From the NCBI RefSeq assembly GCF_024730565.1, contig NZ_CP077725.1, positions 1,798,001 through 1,862,000 on the forward strand: 64,000 nucleotides of DNA, written 5' to 3'. Source of the stretch: Clostridium sp. CM027. GTDB lineage: Bacteria; Bacillota; Clostridia; Clostridiales; Clostridiaceae. Position 1 is the first letter of the stretch, and every line of letters begins with the position of its first letter. The notes beneath the pieces were generated by a model. The model did no database searches. It was given only the letters and a program-made list of their open reading frames with translations, and was not told the origin of the DNA. This document shows, in pieces, positions 24,726-34,211 of this stretch. The translations under genes were made by a program, and so were the position numbers.

Positions 24726-25385
24726 ATGATTAACATAAAAAATTTATGTTTTACATATACAAATTCAAAGCCATATATATTAGATAAGGTTAATCTTAAA
24801 ATTGAAAAAGGTAGCTACGTCTCAATACTAGGTGAAAATGGTAGTGCCAAGAGTACTTTAGTTAAATTAATATTGAACTTATTAAAACCTAATAGTGGTC
24901 AAATTATTATATTTACTTCTAAAATCGCATATGTAGCGCAAAAAGTTGAAAATTTTAATGCGCAGTTTCCTATAACAGTTTATGAGATGCTAAATTGCCA
25001 CAGGAAAGTATTAAAGCTTAAAGATAAAAGTTTAATTTTAAAAAGTCTGCAAGCTGTAGGTATGGAAAGTCATACTCATACGCTTATTGGAAATCTTTCT
25101 GGAGGTCAGCAACAAAAAATCTTTATTGCTAGAAGTTTAATTGGTGACCCTGAGTTATTAATTTTAGATGAGCCTTCTACTGGTGTAGACATTCAAAGTA
25201 TGGAAGATATATATAGAATTATTAAAGGCTTAAATAAAAACCTAGGTATTACAGTTGTTTCTGTAGAACATAATTTAAAAGCTGCATTAGATAATTCAAC
25301 TGATATTTTTGAAATGGGTAATGGTAGCGGAATACTTTATAATATACATAATTATAAAAACAAATTAAATGAAGAAAGGGGGTAA
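24726..25385 (+). CDS. Metal (zinc/manganese type) ABC transporter ATP-binding protein
   Basis: A 219-residue ATPase of the ZnuC/AdcC family. The P-loop reads GENGSAKST, with Ala where Gly is usual in GxxGxGKS; the signature is NLSGGQQQKIFIARSL, Walker B LLILDEPSTGVD, and the switch His is in VSVEHNL. ATG 24726 has GAGGAGG six bases upstream. It is followed at nine bases by the permease gene. No substrate-binding lipoprotein is adjacent, so the metal is inferred from the family only. Confidence 0.85.
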   Translation: MINIKNLCFTYTNSKPYILDKVNLKIEKGSYVSILGENGSAKSTLVKLILNLLKPNSGQIIIFTSKIAYVAQKVENFNAQFPITVYEMLNCHRKVLKLKDKSLILKSLQAVGMESHTHTLIGNLSGGQQQKIFIARSLIGDPELLILDEPSTGVDIQSMEDIYRIIKGLNKNLGITVVSVEHNLKAALDNSTDIFEMGNGSGILYNIHNYKNKLNEERG

Positions 25386-25394
25386 CATTACTTT

Positions 25395-26192
25395 ATGTTT
25401 GAATATGGTTTTATGCAAAATGCTTTAATTGCATCAGTTTTAATTTCTATTTTGTTCCCAATTGTAGGGGTTTTTCTTGTATTAAAAAGGTATTCCATGA
25501 TGGGAGATACTATGTCGCACGCCTCCTTCGCTGGGGTGGCTATTGGCTTAGTTCTTGGATATAACCCCATAATTTGTGCTTTTGTTTTTACAGCTCTATG
25601 CGGTTTATCTATTGAATTTTTAAGAGATTATTATAAAAAATACGCAGAATTGATTTTGGCAATTTTACTTACATTTAGTGTAGGTGTTGGTATAACTTTA
25701 GTAAGTACAGGCAAAGCAGGTGCCAATGTTAATTCTTATTTATTTGGAAGCATTCTGACTGTTACAAAAAATGATTTATACATAATGCTTGTACTTAGTA
25801 TTATTTCTATAGTAACTCTACTTTCTTTATATAATCAATTATTATATATTACCTTCGATGAAGAGGGTGCTAAGGTTTCTGGTGTAAAAGTTAAGGTGAT
25901 TAACTATGTTTTTGCGCTACTCGTAGGCGCTACTATTTCAGCATCGCTAAGAATACTTGGAATACTTGTTATGTCCTCTATGATAGCGTTACCTGTAGCA
26001 ACATCACTGCAGCTCAATAAAGGTTTTAAGCATACCCTACTTTACTCAATAATGTTCGGATTTATTGACATAATTTTAGGACTTCTTATATCTTACTACA
26101 TAAACTGTGCCCCTGGGGGAACTATAGCCCTGACTTCTGTCTTTGTCTTAGTACTTGTAATCGGCAGCAAAAAAGCATTGTCTAGAGTTTAA
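25395..26192 (+). CDS. Metal (zinc/manganese type) ABC transporter permease
   Basis: A 265-residue ABC-3 family permease with about seven to eight transmembrane segments. LKRYSMMGDTMSHASFAGVAIGL near residue 30 is the conserved ZnuB/MntB motif, and RILGILVMSSMIALPVATSLQL near residue 185 contains the coupling helix. It forms a transporter with the preceding ATPase. AAAGGGGG overlaps the stop of that gene, about 12 bases before the ATG; an internal ATG eight codons on is an alternative. Confidence 0.88.
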   Translation: MFEYGFMQNALIASVLISILFPIVGVFLVLKRYSMMGDTMSHASFAGVAIGLVLGYNPIICAFVFTALCGLSIEFLRDYYKKYAELILAILLTFSVGVGITLVSTGKAGANVNSYLFGSILTVTKNDLYIMLVLSIISIVTLLSLYNQLLYITFDEEGAKVSGVKVKVINYVFALLVGATISASLRILGILVMSSMIALPVATSLQLNKGFKHTLLYSIMFGFIDIILGLLISYYINCAPGGTIALTSVFVLVLVIGSKKALSRV

Positions 26193-26277
26193 TTGTCACC
26201 TGTGCAGCCGTTCATCATATTCGATGCTGTAATATTAAATAGCAGTCGAAAATTTAGATAAAGTAGAGGAATTTATT

Positions 26278-27054
26278 ATGATACAAGCTATAAATTTAAG
26301 AAAATCCATAAGAAATTATAAAGATAAAAAAATATCCGGGGAACATTTGCAAAAGATTAAAACTATTATAAATGATGCTAAACCTTTGTTTGACAATATA
26401 CCTATGGAAGTATTACTAATTGAAGATGGTGAAAAAATTACGGATACATTTAAAGGTCTTATTTCCAAATATACAAAAGTTAAAGCTCCACATTATTTAG
26501 CCTTTACTTCCGAAATTAAGGAAGGTCATTTAGAGAATATAGGCTTCATTGGTGAGGAAATAGTTCTTAAGTTAACAGAGCTTGGTATTGGAACTTGTTG
26601 GTTAGGAAGTGCGATTAAACAGGAGTTATTTAAAACAATATTCAAAGTAAAAGACAAACAAAGTTATATAATTTTAGTTGCTTTTGGGTACCCAACTTCT
26701 CAATTAAAACCAGTTGTAAATAGAAAGAGATTTGATAAAATCAAACTAGTTACTGGTGATTATGAAAATCAATATGAAACTATAATACAATCACTTATTG
26801 ATGCCCCCTCTGCAATTAACTCTCAACCTTGGAAATTATCAATTAACAATAATAAATTTGACTTATATCTAGATAACAGAAATATTTTAACTAAAAAGAT
26901 GCTTAAAGACACCAACCGTATAGATATGGGCATAGGGCTTAGTCATTTATATAATTCGGCAATTGAATTAGGCTATAAGGTCGAACTAAAGCAAAGTTAT
27001 CATGACGTAGGCAACTCCCTTTATATTCTTAGTGCCATATTAAATAAATCTTAA
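26278..27054 (+). CDS. Nitroreductase family protein
   Basis: A 258-residue FMN-dependent oxidoreductase of the nitroreductase fold, in the two-lobed form. The N-terminal LRKSIRNYKDKKISGEHL is the FMN phosphate-binding segment; LGIGTCWLGSAIKQELF near residue 100 and VAFGYPTSQLKP near 138 belong to the first half, with IDAPSAINSQPWKLSI near 178 in the second. Substrate unknown. GAGGAA precedes the ATG. It lies 85 bases after the metal permease gene, with no clear terminator between them. Confidence 0.82.
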   Translation: MIQAINLRKSIRNYKDKKISGEHLQKIKTIINDAKPLFDNIPMEVLLIEDGEKITDTFKGLISKYTKVKAPHYLAFTSEIKEGHLENIGFIGEEIVLKLTELGIGTCWLGSAIKQELFKTIFKVKDKQSYIILVAFGYPTSQLKPVVNRKRFDKIKLVTGDYENQYETIIQSLIDAPSAINSQPWKLSINNNKFDLYLDNRNILTKKMLKDTNRIDMGIGLSHLYNSAIELGYKVELKQSYHDVGNSLYILSAILNKS

Positions 27055-27157
27055 TTAATATATTGACGTTTGCAACTTGTAAACATATAATATTCACAAG
27101 TTCACTCTACAGAAGTTATTAAGTTAAATTAAATTTTCAATAGATATTTCTTAAAAT

Positions 27158-27200
27158 TAAAAGCAACAGTAGACAATACCCATGTCTCCTGTTGCTTTTA
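27158..27200. terminator. Bidirectional terminator
   Basis: Arms TAAAAGCAACAG (27158-27169) and its complement (27189-27200) with an inner AGACA/TGTCT stem, between two convergent genes. Confidence 0.8.
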
Positions 27201-27216
27201 CTATTTTATAATAAAC

Positions 27217-28140
27217 TCAATGTTCCTTAATCCATCTTATTACATCCACAATTACTTCTTCCTTGTTGGTTTCATTAAGCATCTCATGTCTTCCATTCTT
27301 ATAAAGTTTATAAGTTAAATCCTTGATCCCATGTCGTTTATAAGTCTTAACCAGTTTTAGAACACCCTTTCCATTCTTTCCTACGGGATCTTTATCTCCC
27401 GAGAAAATATAAATGGGTAAATCTTTAGGAATATTTTTAATTTCCTTGTCGTCAGCTATACCCTTTAGTCCACCTAAAAAATCATAGAAAAATCCCGTTG
27501 TAAAAACCGTCCCACAGAATGGATCGTCTATATATTTATCTACTTGTTTGTTATCCCTACTTAACCAATCGAATGCTGTTCTATTTGGTTTAAAAGAATT
27601 GTTATACCTTCCAAAAGATAACCTATCTAGTTTCTTGCTTTTTGCAATTTTTCCATTTTTCTTAATCTCTCTTTTTGCTATTAGTCTTGCTATATCTATA
27701 ATAATTCCCTGTTTGCCGCAGGATCCTGAAATAATTGCCCCCTTTAATCCACTTCCATATAAACAAATATATCTTTGTGTTAAGAAAGATCCCATACTAT
27801 GCCCAAATAAAAATATAGGTAAATTAGGATTTTCTTCTTTAATCTTCTCATTTAGTTCATGCATATTTTCAACCATCGAATTAAATCCATTCTCACCTAA
27901 TTCTCCTAGTTTTCGGACTTCGCCTGCAGTTTTTCCATGCCCTCTATGGTCATTAGCATAAACAATGAACCCATCATTTGTTAGCGCACTTGCAAAATTT
28001 TCGTACCTAGCTGCTGTCTCTGCCATTCCATGAGCTATCTGAACTATCCCCTTAATTTGTACGTTCACATTAGGTAGCCATTTGTACACAAATATCTCTA
28101 AGTCACCCTTATCTTTAAACTTAAAATTTTCTACTATCAT
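27217..28140 (-). CDS. Alpha/beta hydrolase (monoacylglycerol lipase-like)
   Basis: A 307-residue serine hydrolase of the lysophospholipase/monoacylglycerol lipase group. VQIAHGMAETAARYENFA near residue 33 is the oxyanion region; the nucleophile is in LFGHSMGSFL (Ser at about residue 114), the acid in FSGDKDPVG near 251, and the His in YKNGRHEMLNE near 286. No signal peptide. GGGGATG precedes the ATG. It is a single gene; a structured repeat copy begins 22 bases upstream of its start. Confidence 0.88.
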   Translation of the reverse strand: MIVENFKFKDKGDLEIFVYKWLPNVNVQIKGIVQIAHGMAETAARYENFASALTNDGFIVYANDHRGHGKTAGEVRKLGELGENGFNSMVENMHELNEKIKEENPNLPIFLFGHSMGSFLTQRYICLYGSGLKGAIISGSCGKQGIIIDIARLIAKREIKKNGKIAKSKKLDRLSFGRYNNSFKPNRTAFDWLSRDNKQVDKYIDDPFCGTVFTTGFFYDFLGGLKGIADDKEIKNIPKDLPIYIFSGDKDPVGKNGKGVLKLVKTYKRHGIKDLTYKLYKNGRHEMLNETNKEEVIVDVIRWIKEH

Positions 28141-28161
28141 AACTTCATCCCCTATTTATAT

Positions 28162-28310
28162 TTTGAAATGTCATTAAATCATCTCCTGGGTCGCTACAAT
28201 ATTAGCGACTTCAGAAGGAGATTTATACTCCCACTGAAGTTTTCTCTTTGTTATAGTATTGAACTCCCCCTTATATAAGCGGAAGGCTTTCCTTCTGAAA
28301 TGTCGTTAAA
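28162..28310. repeat. 149-bp structured repeat, copy A
   Basis: Shares most bases with 52639-52789. Left end TGAAATGTCATTAAATCATC, right end TTCTGAAATGTCGTTAAA; inside are the nested hairpin ACTTCAG..GGAG..CTCC..CTGAAGT and a CCCCCTTATATAAG segment. No ORF. Possibly a non-autonomous mobile element. Confidence 0.75.
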
Positions 28311-28317
28311 CACAAAA

Positions 28318-28363
28318 AGCCACACTAATTAATCCATTATTTAACAGATTGGTTAGTGTAGCT
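28318..28363. terminator. Bidirectional terminator
   Basis: AGCCACACTAATTAATC pairs with GATTGGTTAGTGTAGCT; T runs follow on both strands. It serves the minus-strand gene at 28503-28865. Confidence 0.7.
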
Positions 28364-28502
28364 CTCATTTTTTTTAGCAATATTTCATATTTCACATTTA
28401 CTCTCATATAAATTATATCACTAAACTATATATTTGCAAAGTAATATTATTTAAATAATTAATTAATATTGCATTAAAGTATCTTTTTTAACATATTACC
28501 AT

Positions 28503-28865
28503 TTATTTCTCCAGGACCTCATAGTTAACCTCTATATATTTATCTTTATCGTAGAATTTCTCTGATTGCCCATAAACCCGCACTTTTGTTTCCACAGCGT
28601 TTTCTTCAATATATTGTGCAGTGTTTAAAGCTACATCAATAGTTTTATCTATTACAACAGCGGTTACTGCTGCTGTTATTTTCACAGCTTTATCAATCCC
28701 TTTAGAAGCTATCGTAGCATACTCCTTAGTGTTTATGGCTAATTTTTCGTTTCCTGAGATTTCCGCTATAGATGATATAACATTACCCGTTAGTTTAACA
28801 CTATATCCCGCGGTATTTCCAACTAATTTTCCAAAACCATATATTATTTTTCCTGCCATCGTCAT
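28503..28865 (-). CDS. Small protein of unknown function, helical/amphipathic
   Basis: A 120-residue protein I do not recognise. It starts MTMAGKIIYGFGKLVGNTAG and has a central Ala/Val-rich stretch (AVKITAAVTAVVIDKTIDVA-like, about residues 58-80) that could be a membrane-associated helix; the C terminus is charged (KFYDKDKYIEVNYEVLEK). The ATG at 28865 has a GGTATGGTG element about six bases upstream; longer in-frame starts exist. It is a single gene with its own terminator. Codon use and composition resemble the neighbours. Confidence 0.6.
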   Translation of the reverse strand: MTMAGKIIYGFGKLVGNTAGYSVKLTGNVISSIAEISGNEKLAINTKEYATIASKGIDKAVKITAAVTAVVIDKTIDVALNTAQYIEENAVETKVRVYGQSEKFYDKDKYIEVNYEVLEK

Positions 28866-29041
28866 AATTATCACCATACCTATATTTATATACACTTATT
28901 ATACCATATTATCAAAAAATTATTATTAATAACCTTTTTTAAAGACTTCTTTAAATCAATTTACTCTCATCTGTATAAATCTTTTAAGGTATTGTATAAT
29001 GGGTAATGTTATACAATATAAAGATATAGGAGTGAAAATAT

Positions 29042-29644
29042 ATGACAAAAACTATATTTAAAGGCAGTGCAATGTTAAACCCTGTTCCCGTGGTATTAAT
29101 CACCTCAAAAAATAAAGAGGGAAAAATAAACGTTTTTACAGTAGGGTGGATAGGAATGGCTTGTACTAAACCACCAATGATAACTGTAGCCATAAGACCC
29201 GACAGACTTTCTTATGAATATATAAAAGAAAGTGGTGACTTTGTAGTAAATCTACCTAATTCTAGAATGGTTCGTGAAGTTGATTATTGCGGGGTACGCT
29301 CTGGTAAGCAAATAGATAAAATTCACGAAATGAACTTCACTATTGAAAATGGCAAGGATGTCATAGCGCCTCTAATTTCTGAATGCTCAATAGCTTTAGA
29401 GTGCAAAGTTAAAAGCATTACACCTTTAGGTACCCATGATTTATTTTTAGCTGAAATTGTGAATACTCATGTAGATAATAGCTTAATAGATGCTTCTGGA
29501 AAAATTCATTTTGAAAAGGCAGATCTTATTACCTATTCTCATGGCGAGTATTTTAGTGTTAATTCTAACGCTTTAGGAAAATTTGGTTATTCAGTTCAGA
29601 AAAAAAACAATAAATCTCATTCAAAAAATAAAAAGAAAGCCTGA
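29042..29644 (+). CDS. Flavin reductase family protein (FMN-binding split barrel)
   Basis: A 200-residue flavoredoxin-like protein. The split-barrel FMN-binding domain covers about residues 10-165: PVPVVLITSKNKEGKINV, GWIGMACTKPPMITVAI, and GDFVVNLPNSRMVREVDYCG. It may carry electrons or reduce flavins for partner enzymes; the partner is unknown. A basic tail (KKNNKSHSKNKKKA) ends the protein. AGGAG precedes the ATG. The stop codon lies inside the stem of the terminator shared with the SPFH gene. Confidence 0.88.
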   Translation: MTKTIFKGSAMLNPVPVVLITSKNKEGKINVFTVGWIGMACTKPPMITVAIRPDRLSYEYIKESGDFVVNLPNSRMVREVDYCGVRSGKQIDKIHEMNFTIENGKDVIAPLISECSIALECKVKSITPLGTHDLFLAEIVNTHVDNSLIDASGKIHFEKADLITYSHGEYFSVNSNALGKFGYSVQKKNNKSHSKNKKKA

Positions 29645-29662
29645 TCGCTCAGGCTTTCTTTT
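29631..29662. terminator. Bidirectional terminator overlapping two stop codons
   Basis: 14-bp perfect arms (29631-29644, 29649-29662) around TCGC, with T runs. It contains the flavin reductase stop and reaches the SPFH stop. Confidence 0.85.
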
Positions 29663-30626
29663 ATATTGATTTATTTTCACAGTTCTTATTCATTTTTAAC
29701 ATATCAGCTATGGCTGCTATACTGCCTAAACTTGACAATGTTTCATTTGGAAGTATAAGTTTATTAGCTGGATTTTTTGCCATTTCTTTAAGAGCTTCTA
29801 TCTGTTTTAATGCTATTACTGTTTCATTTGTACCTGACTCTATAATAGCTGTATTTATTTTTCTTATTGCATCTGCTTCTGCAATTGCAATAGTCTCTAT
29901 AGCACGAGCTTTACCCTCTGCTTCAAGAAGTTGAGATTCCTTCATTCCTTCTGCATGTCTAATATTTGCTTGTTTTTCAGCCTCTGCATTTAATATTTGA
30001 GCTTGCTTATGTCCTTCAGCTTTTTCAATTAGACTTTGTTTTTCACCTTCTGCTGTAAGAATAAATGCTCTCTTATCTCTCTCTGCTCTCATTTGTTTTT
30101 CCATAGCCTGTTGAATTTCAGCCGGTGGAATTATATTTTTAATTTCTACAGATAATATTTTTATTCCATAAGCATCCGTGATTTCATCGATTATTTCAAG
30201 AAGCTTAGAATTTATTCTATCTCTTCCTGATAATACTTCATCTAAAGTCAAATCTCCCACGATATTTCTCATATTAGTTATAGTTGAGTAAACTATACCT
30301 GATTTATAATCCTCAATATTGTAGACCGCGTCCCTTGAGTTAATAACCTTATAAAATATAACATTATCAATCGATATATTAACATTATCCTTAGTTATAA
30401 CATTCTGTGGTTGTATGTCTAATATTTGCTGCTTAGTAGAAATCCTTCTTCTAACAAAATCTGCAAATACAATTGTAAAATGCCAGCCTGGTTCTAGTAT
30501 CCTATGAAACTGACCAAATCTTTCTACTAAATACACAGATCCAGTATTAACAATCTTAATCGATGATAAAATCATTATAACTATTACAAATAATATAAAC
30601 AAGCCTATAACTGTTCCTATTCCCAT
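29661..30626 (-). CDS. SPFH/Band 7 (stomatin-like) membrane protein
   Basis: A 321-residue stomatin/QmcA-type protein. One N-terminal transmembrane helix (about 5-25), an SPFH domain (about 27-190: VERFGQFHRILEPGWHF, DIQPQNVITKDNVNISID), and a long helical region rich in Ala and Glu (about 190-265, repeated AEGEKQ/AEGHKQ blocks) that makes the coiled coil. These proteins form membrane scaffolds or microdomains. The start has GGGGG upstream. It follows the nfeD gene by 30 bases, the usual NfeD-SPFH pairing. Confidence 0.92.
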   Translation of the reverse strand: MGIGTVIGLFILFVIVIMILSSIKIVNTGSVYLVERFGQFHRILEPGWHFTIVFADFVRRRISTKQQILDIQPQNVITKDNVNISIDNVIFYKVINSRDAVYNIEDYKSGIVYSTITNMRNIVGDLTLDEVLSGRDRINSKLLEIIDEITDAYGIKILSVEIKNIIPPAEIQQAMEKQMRAERDKRAFILTAEGEKQSLIEKAEGHKQAQILNAEAEKQANIRHAEGMKESQLLEAEGKARAIETIAIAEADAIRKINTAIIESGTNETVIALKQIEALKEMAKNPANKLILPNETLSSLGSIAAIADMLKMNKNCENKSI

Positions 30627-30656
30627 TACAAATTCCCCCTTATATTTTAATATATC

Positions 30657-31085
30657 TTATACTTTAGTTATTAGTAATTTATTCCCTTCTATACCGATAA
30701 CTTGAACTGATTCACCTTTTTTCAAAGGTTTTCCAACATTTTTTACAGTCCAATAAATCCCTTGAAACTTAATGTTTGCTTTTTCATCAATATCTTTTGT
30801 TATTGTAAATTCTTTCCCAACATACCCTTCCTCCATAGTTAAAGTTTTTTTCACAGTTTTTTTTATAGTTTTCTTGACTATAGGATAACCCACAGCCATA
30901 ACCACTGCACTAACTGCTACAAAAACAATTGCTTGAACAATTATTGATGCACTTAGCCCAATAGCAATTATTGCCGCCATTGCACCTACAGCAAACCATA
31001 TAAACATAAAACTACTAGTTGTAATATCAATAACTAATGCTGCTAATGCTACAACTATCCAAAATATCATCGGCGTCCAGTTCAT
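30657..31085 (-). CDS. NfeD family membrane protein
   Basis: A 142-residue short-form NfeD protein: three to four helices in the first 75 residues (FWIVVALAALVIDITT, GAMAAIIAIGLSAS) and a C-terminal OB-fold domain (about 80-142, EGYVGKEFTITKDI, KGESVQVIGIEGNKLLI). It partners with the SPFH protein encoded downstream. ATG 31085 has AAGGGGG six bases upstream; the longer frame would put that site inside the gene. It is the first gene of the two-gene operon. Confidence 0.88.
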   Translation of the reverse strand: MNWTPMIFWIVVALAALVIDITTSSFMFIWFAVGAMAAIIAIGLSASIIVQAIVFVAVSAVVMAVGYPIVKKTIKKTVKKTLTMEEGYVGKEFTITKDIDEKANIKFQGIYWTVKNVGKPLKKGESVQVIGIEGNKLLITKV

Positions 31086-31347
31086 GTTGTACCCCCTTAC
31101 GAATATCACTTAATATTATACGCTCTTTTCAACTACGTATTACTAACTTCTATCTTAATTATACATCTTCTGTGCATTTTATAATACAATTTTATTATGT
31201 TACTACAATAATTATATATTTTATGTTTTATATATTAAACTTAATAAAGTTTAATATTAGTGCATTATACATCTTCTTATTGTTTTAGACTTCTTCTTTC
31301 TCATGTCTGCTCTCATTCTCTTCACAATTAAAATTGTCACAATAGCA

Positions 31348-31413
31348 AGGGACAGTTAACAACTATTAAAAAGGCAATAAAAAATAATGGTAAAATAATC
31401 ATTAACCGACCCT
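31348..31413. repeat. Inverted pair of interspersed repeats upstream of nadE
   Basis: Plus copy AGGGACAGTTAACAACTATT (31348-31368) and a degenerate minus copy TCATTAACCGACCCT (31399-31413). This is the last pair of the family in the window. The remainder of the 31086-31515 gap has no gene. Confidence 0.75.
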
Positions 31414-31515
31414 ACTAATCTAGCTAATATGATATAATTTCAGTAAATATTTATTATTTAAAGTCAATTTTACATATACTATATTTGAAAAACTAAAGAA
31501 AGGTCGTGAATTAGT

Positions 31516-33426
31516 TTGGAAACTTCTTTTATAAAGGTTTCTGTTGCTTGTCCAATTGTAAATGTAGCAGATATAGAATTTAACTTAATCAACATAAGAA
31601 ACTGCATTAATCAGGCTTATGATGAGAAATCAAAATTCATAGTTTTCCCAGAACTTTGCATAACAGCTTACACATGTGCGGATTTATTTTTACAACATCA
31701 GCTAATTGAAAAATCTGAAAATGCAATTAAATCTCTATGTGAGTTTTCTAAAAATAAAGATATCCTAATTGCTGTAGGGTCTCCTTTATACTATAACAAT
31801 TCTCTATATAATTGTGCTTATATAATATTTAATGGTAAACTTTTAGGAATAGTACCAAAAAGCTATATTCCAAATTACTCTGAGTTTTATGAAAAAAGAT
31901 GGTTTACTGAAGGTCTTGGCCTCATAAGCAAAACCGTAAACCTTTCTTTTGCAAAAGGCATCCCTTTTGGGACAAATTTATTATTTACCAGTGGCAATAT
32001 TAAATTTGGTTTTGAAATTTGTGAAGACCTTTGGGTAACTATTCCTCCAAGCAGCTATTTAGCTCTTCAAGGTGCAAATATAATTGCTAATCTATCTGCA
32101 TCAAATGAATTAGTTAGCAAAGCTGATTATAGAAAATCCTTAGTTTCATCCCAGAGCGCAAGATGTATGTGTTCTTATTTATATGCATCCTCTGGTGTTT
32201 TTGAATCCTCTACAGATTTACTTTTCAGTGGCCATCTTTTAATTAGCGAAAATGGTTTAGTATTAAAAGAAAATAATAGATTTCAAAGAGAAAATGAAGT
32301 TGTTACTTCAATTATTGATATAGATAAATTAAACAGTGAAAGATTAAAAAATACCAGTTTTAGAAATAGCATTTCTATATGCCCTTTTGAAGCATGTGAA
32401 ATTCCTTTTGAATTTGGGAGTGCAGGTTTTGGCGTTTTTGATAGAAATATTGATAAGCATCCTTTCGTTCCTTCTAATTTATATAAACGTGAAATACGTT
32501 GCAAGGAAATATTTAATATTCAATCCTCAGCCCTTGCTAAAAGATTCTCTTATACTGGTCTTAACAAGGCTATTATTGGGATTTCTGGTGGGCTTGATTC
32601 AACTTTAGCATTACTCGTTATAGTTAAAACCTTCGACCTGTTAAAAATACCCAGAAAAAATATTATTACTATAACTATGCCTGGTTTTGGAACTACAGAT
32701 AGGACTTATATGAATGCAATAAACCTATGTAAAAATTTAGGAACAGAACTCAGAGAAATTAATATAGTAGATGCATGTCTGATGCATTTTAAAGACATAG
32801 ATCATCCAGTGGAAAAACATGATATAACTTATGAAAATGTTCAAGCGAGAGAAAGAACTCAAATTCTTATGGATGTTGCAAATAAGGAAGGTGGACTCTT
32901 AATAGGTACTGGAGATTTATCAGAACTCGCCTTAGGTTGGTGCACATATAATGGTGATCATATGTCTATGTATTCCGTAAACTGCTCAATCCCTAAGACT
33001 TTGGTGAGATATTTAGTTAAATATGTAGCAGATAAAGAAGCTTCAAAGGAAGTAACAGACATTCTTTTAGATATCCTTAACACTCCTATAAGTCCTGAAC
33101 TTCTACCCAAAGATAAGAACGGTCAAATAACTCAAAAAACTGAAGACATAGTAGGACCATATGAATTACACGACTTTTTCCTTTATTATTTTATGAAGCA
33201 AGGTACTTCGCCAAGTAAAATATTATTTTTAGCTAAGGAAGCCTTCAAAGCTGATTACTGCGAAAAAGATATACGCAAATGGTTAGATAAATTTATAAAA
33301 AGATTCTTTACCCAACAATTTAAACGTTCAGCTCTGCCAGACGGTCCAAAAGTAGGAACTATAAGTGTATCCCCAAGAGGAGATCTTAGAATGCCGTCAG
33401 ATGCTAGTTTTAATTCTTTCCTTTAG
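31516..33426 (+). CDS. nadE: Glutamine-dependent NAD+ synthetase
   Basis: A 636-residue two-domain enzyme making NAD+ from deamido-NAD, ATP and glutamine. The N-terminal nitrilase-type glutaminase has Glu in VFPELCITAYTC (about residue 46), Lys in VPKSYIPNY (about 117), and Cys in FGFEICEDLWV (about 170). The C-terminal synthetase has the P-loop IIGISGGLDSTLALLV near residue 355 and GTGDLSELALGWCTYNGD near 466. The start is a TTG with AAAGG about 12 bases upstream. Full length and intact. Cytoplasmic, single gene. Confidence 0.93.
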   Translation: METSFIKVSVACPIVNVADIEFNLINIRNCINQAYDEKSKFIVFPELCITAYTCADLFLQHQLIEKSENAIKSLCEFSKNKDILIAVGSPLYYNNSLYNCAYIIFNGKLLGIVPKSYIPNYSEFYEKRWFTEGLGLISKTVNLSFAKGIPFGTNLLFTSGNIKFGFEICEDLWVTIPPSSYLALQGANIIANLSASNELVSKADYRKSLVSSQSARCMCSYLYASSGVFESSTDLLFSGHLLISENGLVLKENNRFQRENEVVTSIIDIDKLNSERLKNTSFRNSISICPFEACEIPFEFGSAGFGVFDRNIDKHPFVPSNLYKREIRCKEIFNIQSSALAKRFSYTGLNKAIIGISGGLDSTLALLVIVKTFDLLKIPRKNIITITMPGFGTTDRTYMNAINLCKNLGTELREINIVDACLMHFKDIDHPVEKHDITYENVQARERTQILMDVANKEGGLLIGTGDLSELALGWCTYNGDHMSMYSVNCSIPKTLVRYLVKYVADKEASKEVTDILLDILNTPISPELLPKDKNGQITQKTEDIVGPYELHDFFLYYFMKQGTSPSKILFLAKEAFKADYCEKDIRKWLDKFIKRFFTQQFKRSALPDGPKVGTISVSPRGDLRMPSDASFNSFL

Positions 33427-33433
33427 ATTTCTG

Positions 33434-33496
33434 AAAAAAGTGCATATATTTTGTGAAGTTTATATAACAACCTTTACAAAATATGTGTACTTTTTC
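33434..33496 (+). terminator. Terminator of nadE
   Basis: Imperfect long stem: AAAAAGTGCATATATTTTG pairs with CAAAATATGTGTACTTTTT. Confidence 0.65.
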
Positions 33497-33665
33497 ATTT
33501 ATAAATATCTACAATTAATCCTGAAATTTCATCAATAGTGTTTATATATTTGCCTATTTTTTTTATAATAGTATACTTATATGGTAACTATTATAGATTA
33601 AAAGTATAGGTTCATACTTTTAAGGGCATTTCTATTGATATAATCAAAAATTTAAACTATTTGAG

Positions 33666-34211
33666 GTGAGAAAAACGAAAAGATTACTTAATATGTTTTG
33701 GACTTTCTTTAAAATTGGAGCTTTTACCTTTGGTGGAGGTTATGCAATGATACCACTCATTGAGACTGAAGTTGTAAGTAAAAAACAATGGCTTTCAAAA
33801 GAAGATTTCATGGATATAATTGTTGTTTCCCAAACTTTTCCTGGAGCTTTAGCAGTTAATAGTAGTATATTTATTGGTTATAGAATTAACGGCCTACTTG
33901 GCGCTATCATCGGGCTTCTAGGTGTGATTTTACCTTCATTTTTCATAATATTATGCATTGCAGTTTTCTTTATGCAATTTAGAGATTATTATTATGTTGA
34001 TTTAGTTTTCAAAGGCATTTCGGCTGCAGTACCAGTTCTTATACTCATAGCTGTAGTAAGCTTATCCAAATCTTTAAAGAAAAGCTATGTAAATCTTATT
34101 ATAATCTTAATTTCTATGGTAAGTATATTATTTTTTAATGTACACCCTGTTATAGTTATACTTTTATCTGGTTTATACGGGATTATATTTCTTGGAAAGA
34201 AGGTGAAGTAA
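33666..34211 (+). CDS. Chromate transporter, first half
   Basis: A 181-residue membrane protein equal to one half of ChrA. FFKIGAFTFGGGYAMIPLIETEVV near residue 14 and FPGALAVNSSIFIGYRINGLLGA near 58 are the family motifs; about five to six helices. It pairs with the next gene. The start is uncertain: GTG 33666 overlaps the only GAGGTG-like site, and the next in-frame ATG at 33693 has no clear site. ChrA-family proteins export chromate in some bacteria; a native anion substrate is possible here. Confidence 0.85.
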   Translation: MRKTKRLLNMFWTFFKIGAFTFGGGYAMIPLIETEVVSKKQWLSKEDFMDIIVVSQTFPGALAVNSSIFIGYRINGLLGAIIGLLGVILPSFFIILCIAVFFMQFRDYYYVDLVFKGISAAVPVLILIAVVSLSKSLKKSYVNLIIILISMVSILFFNVHPVIVILLSGLYGIIFLGKKVK

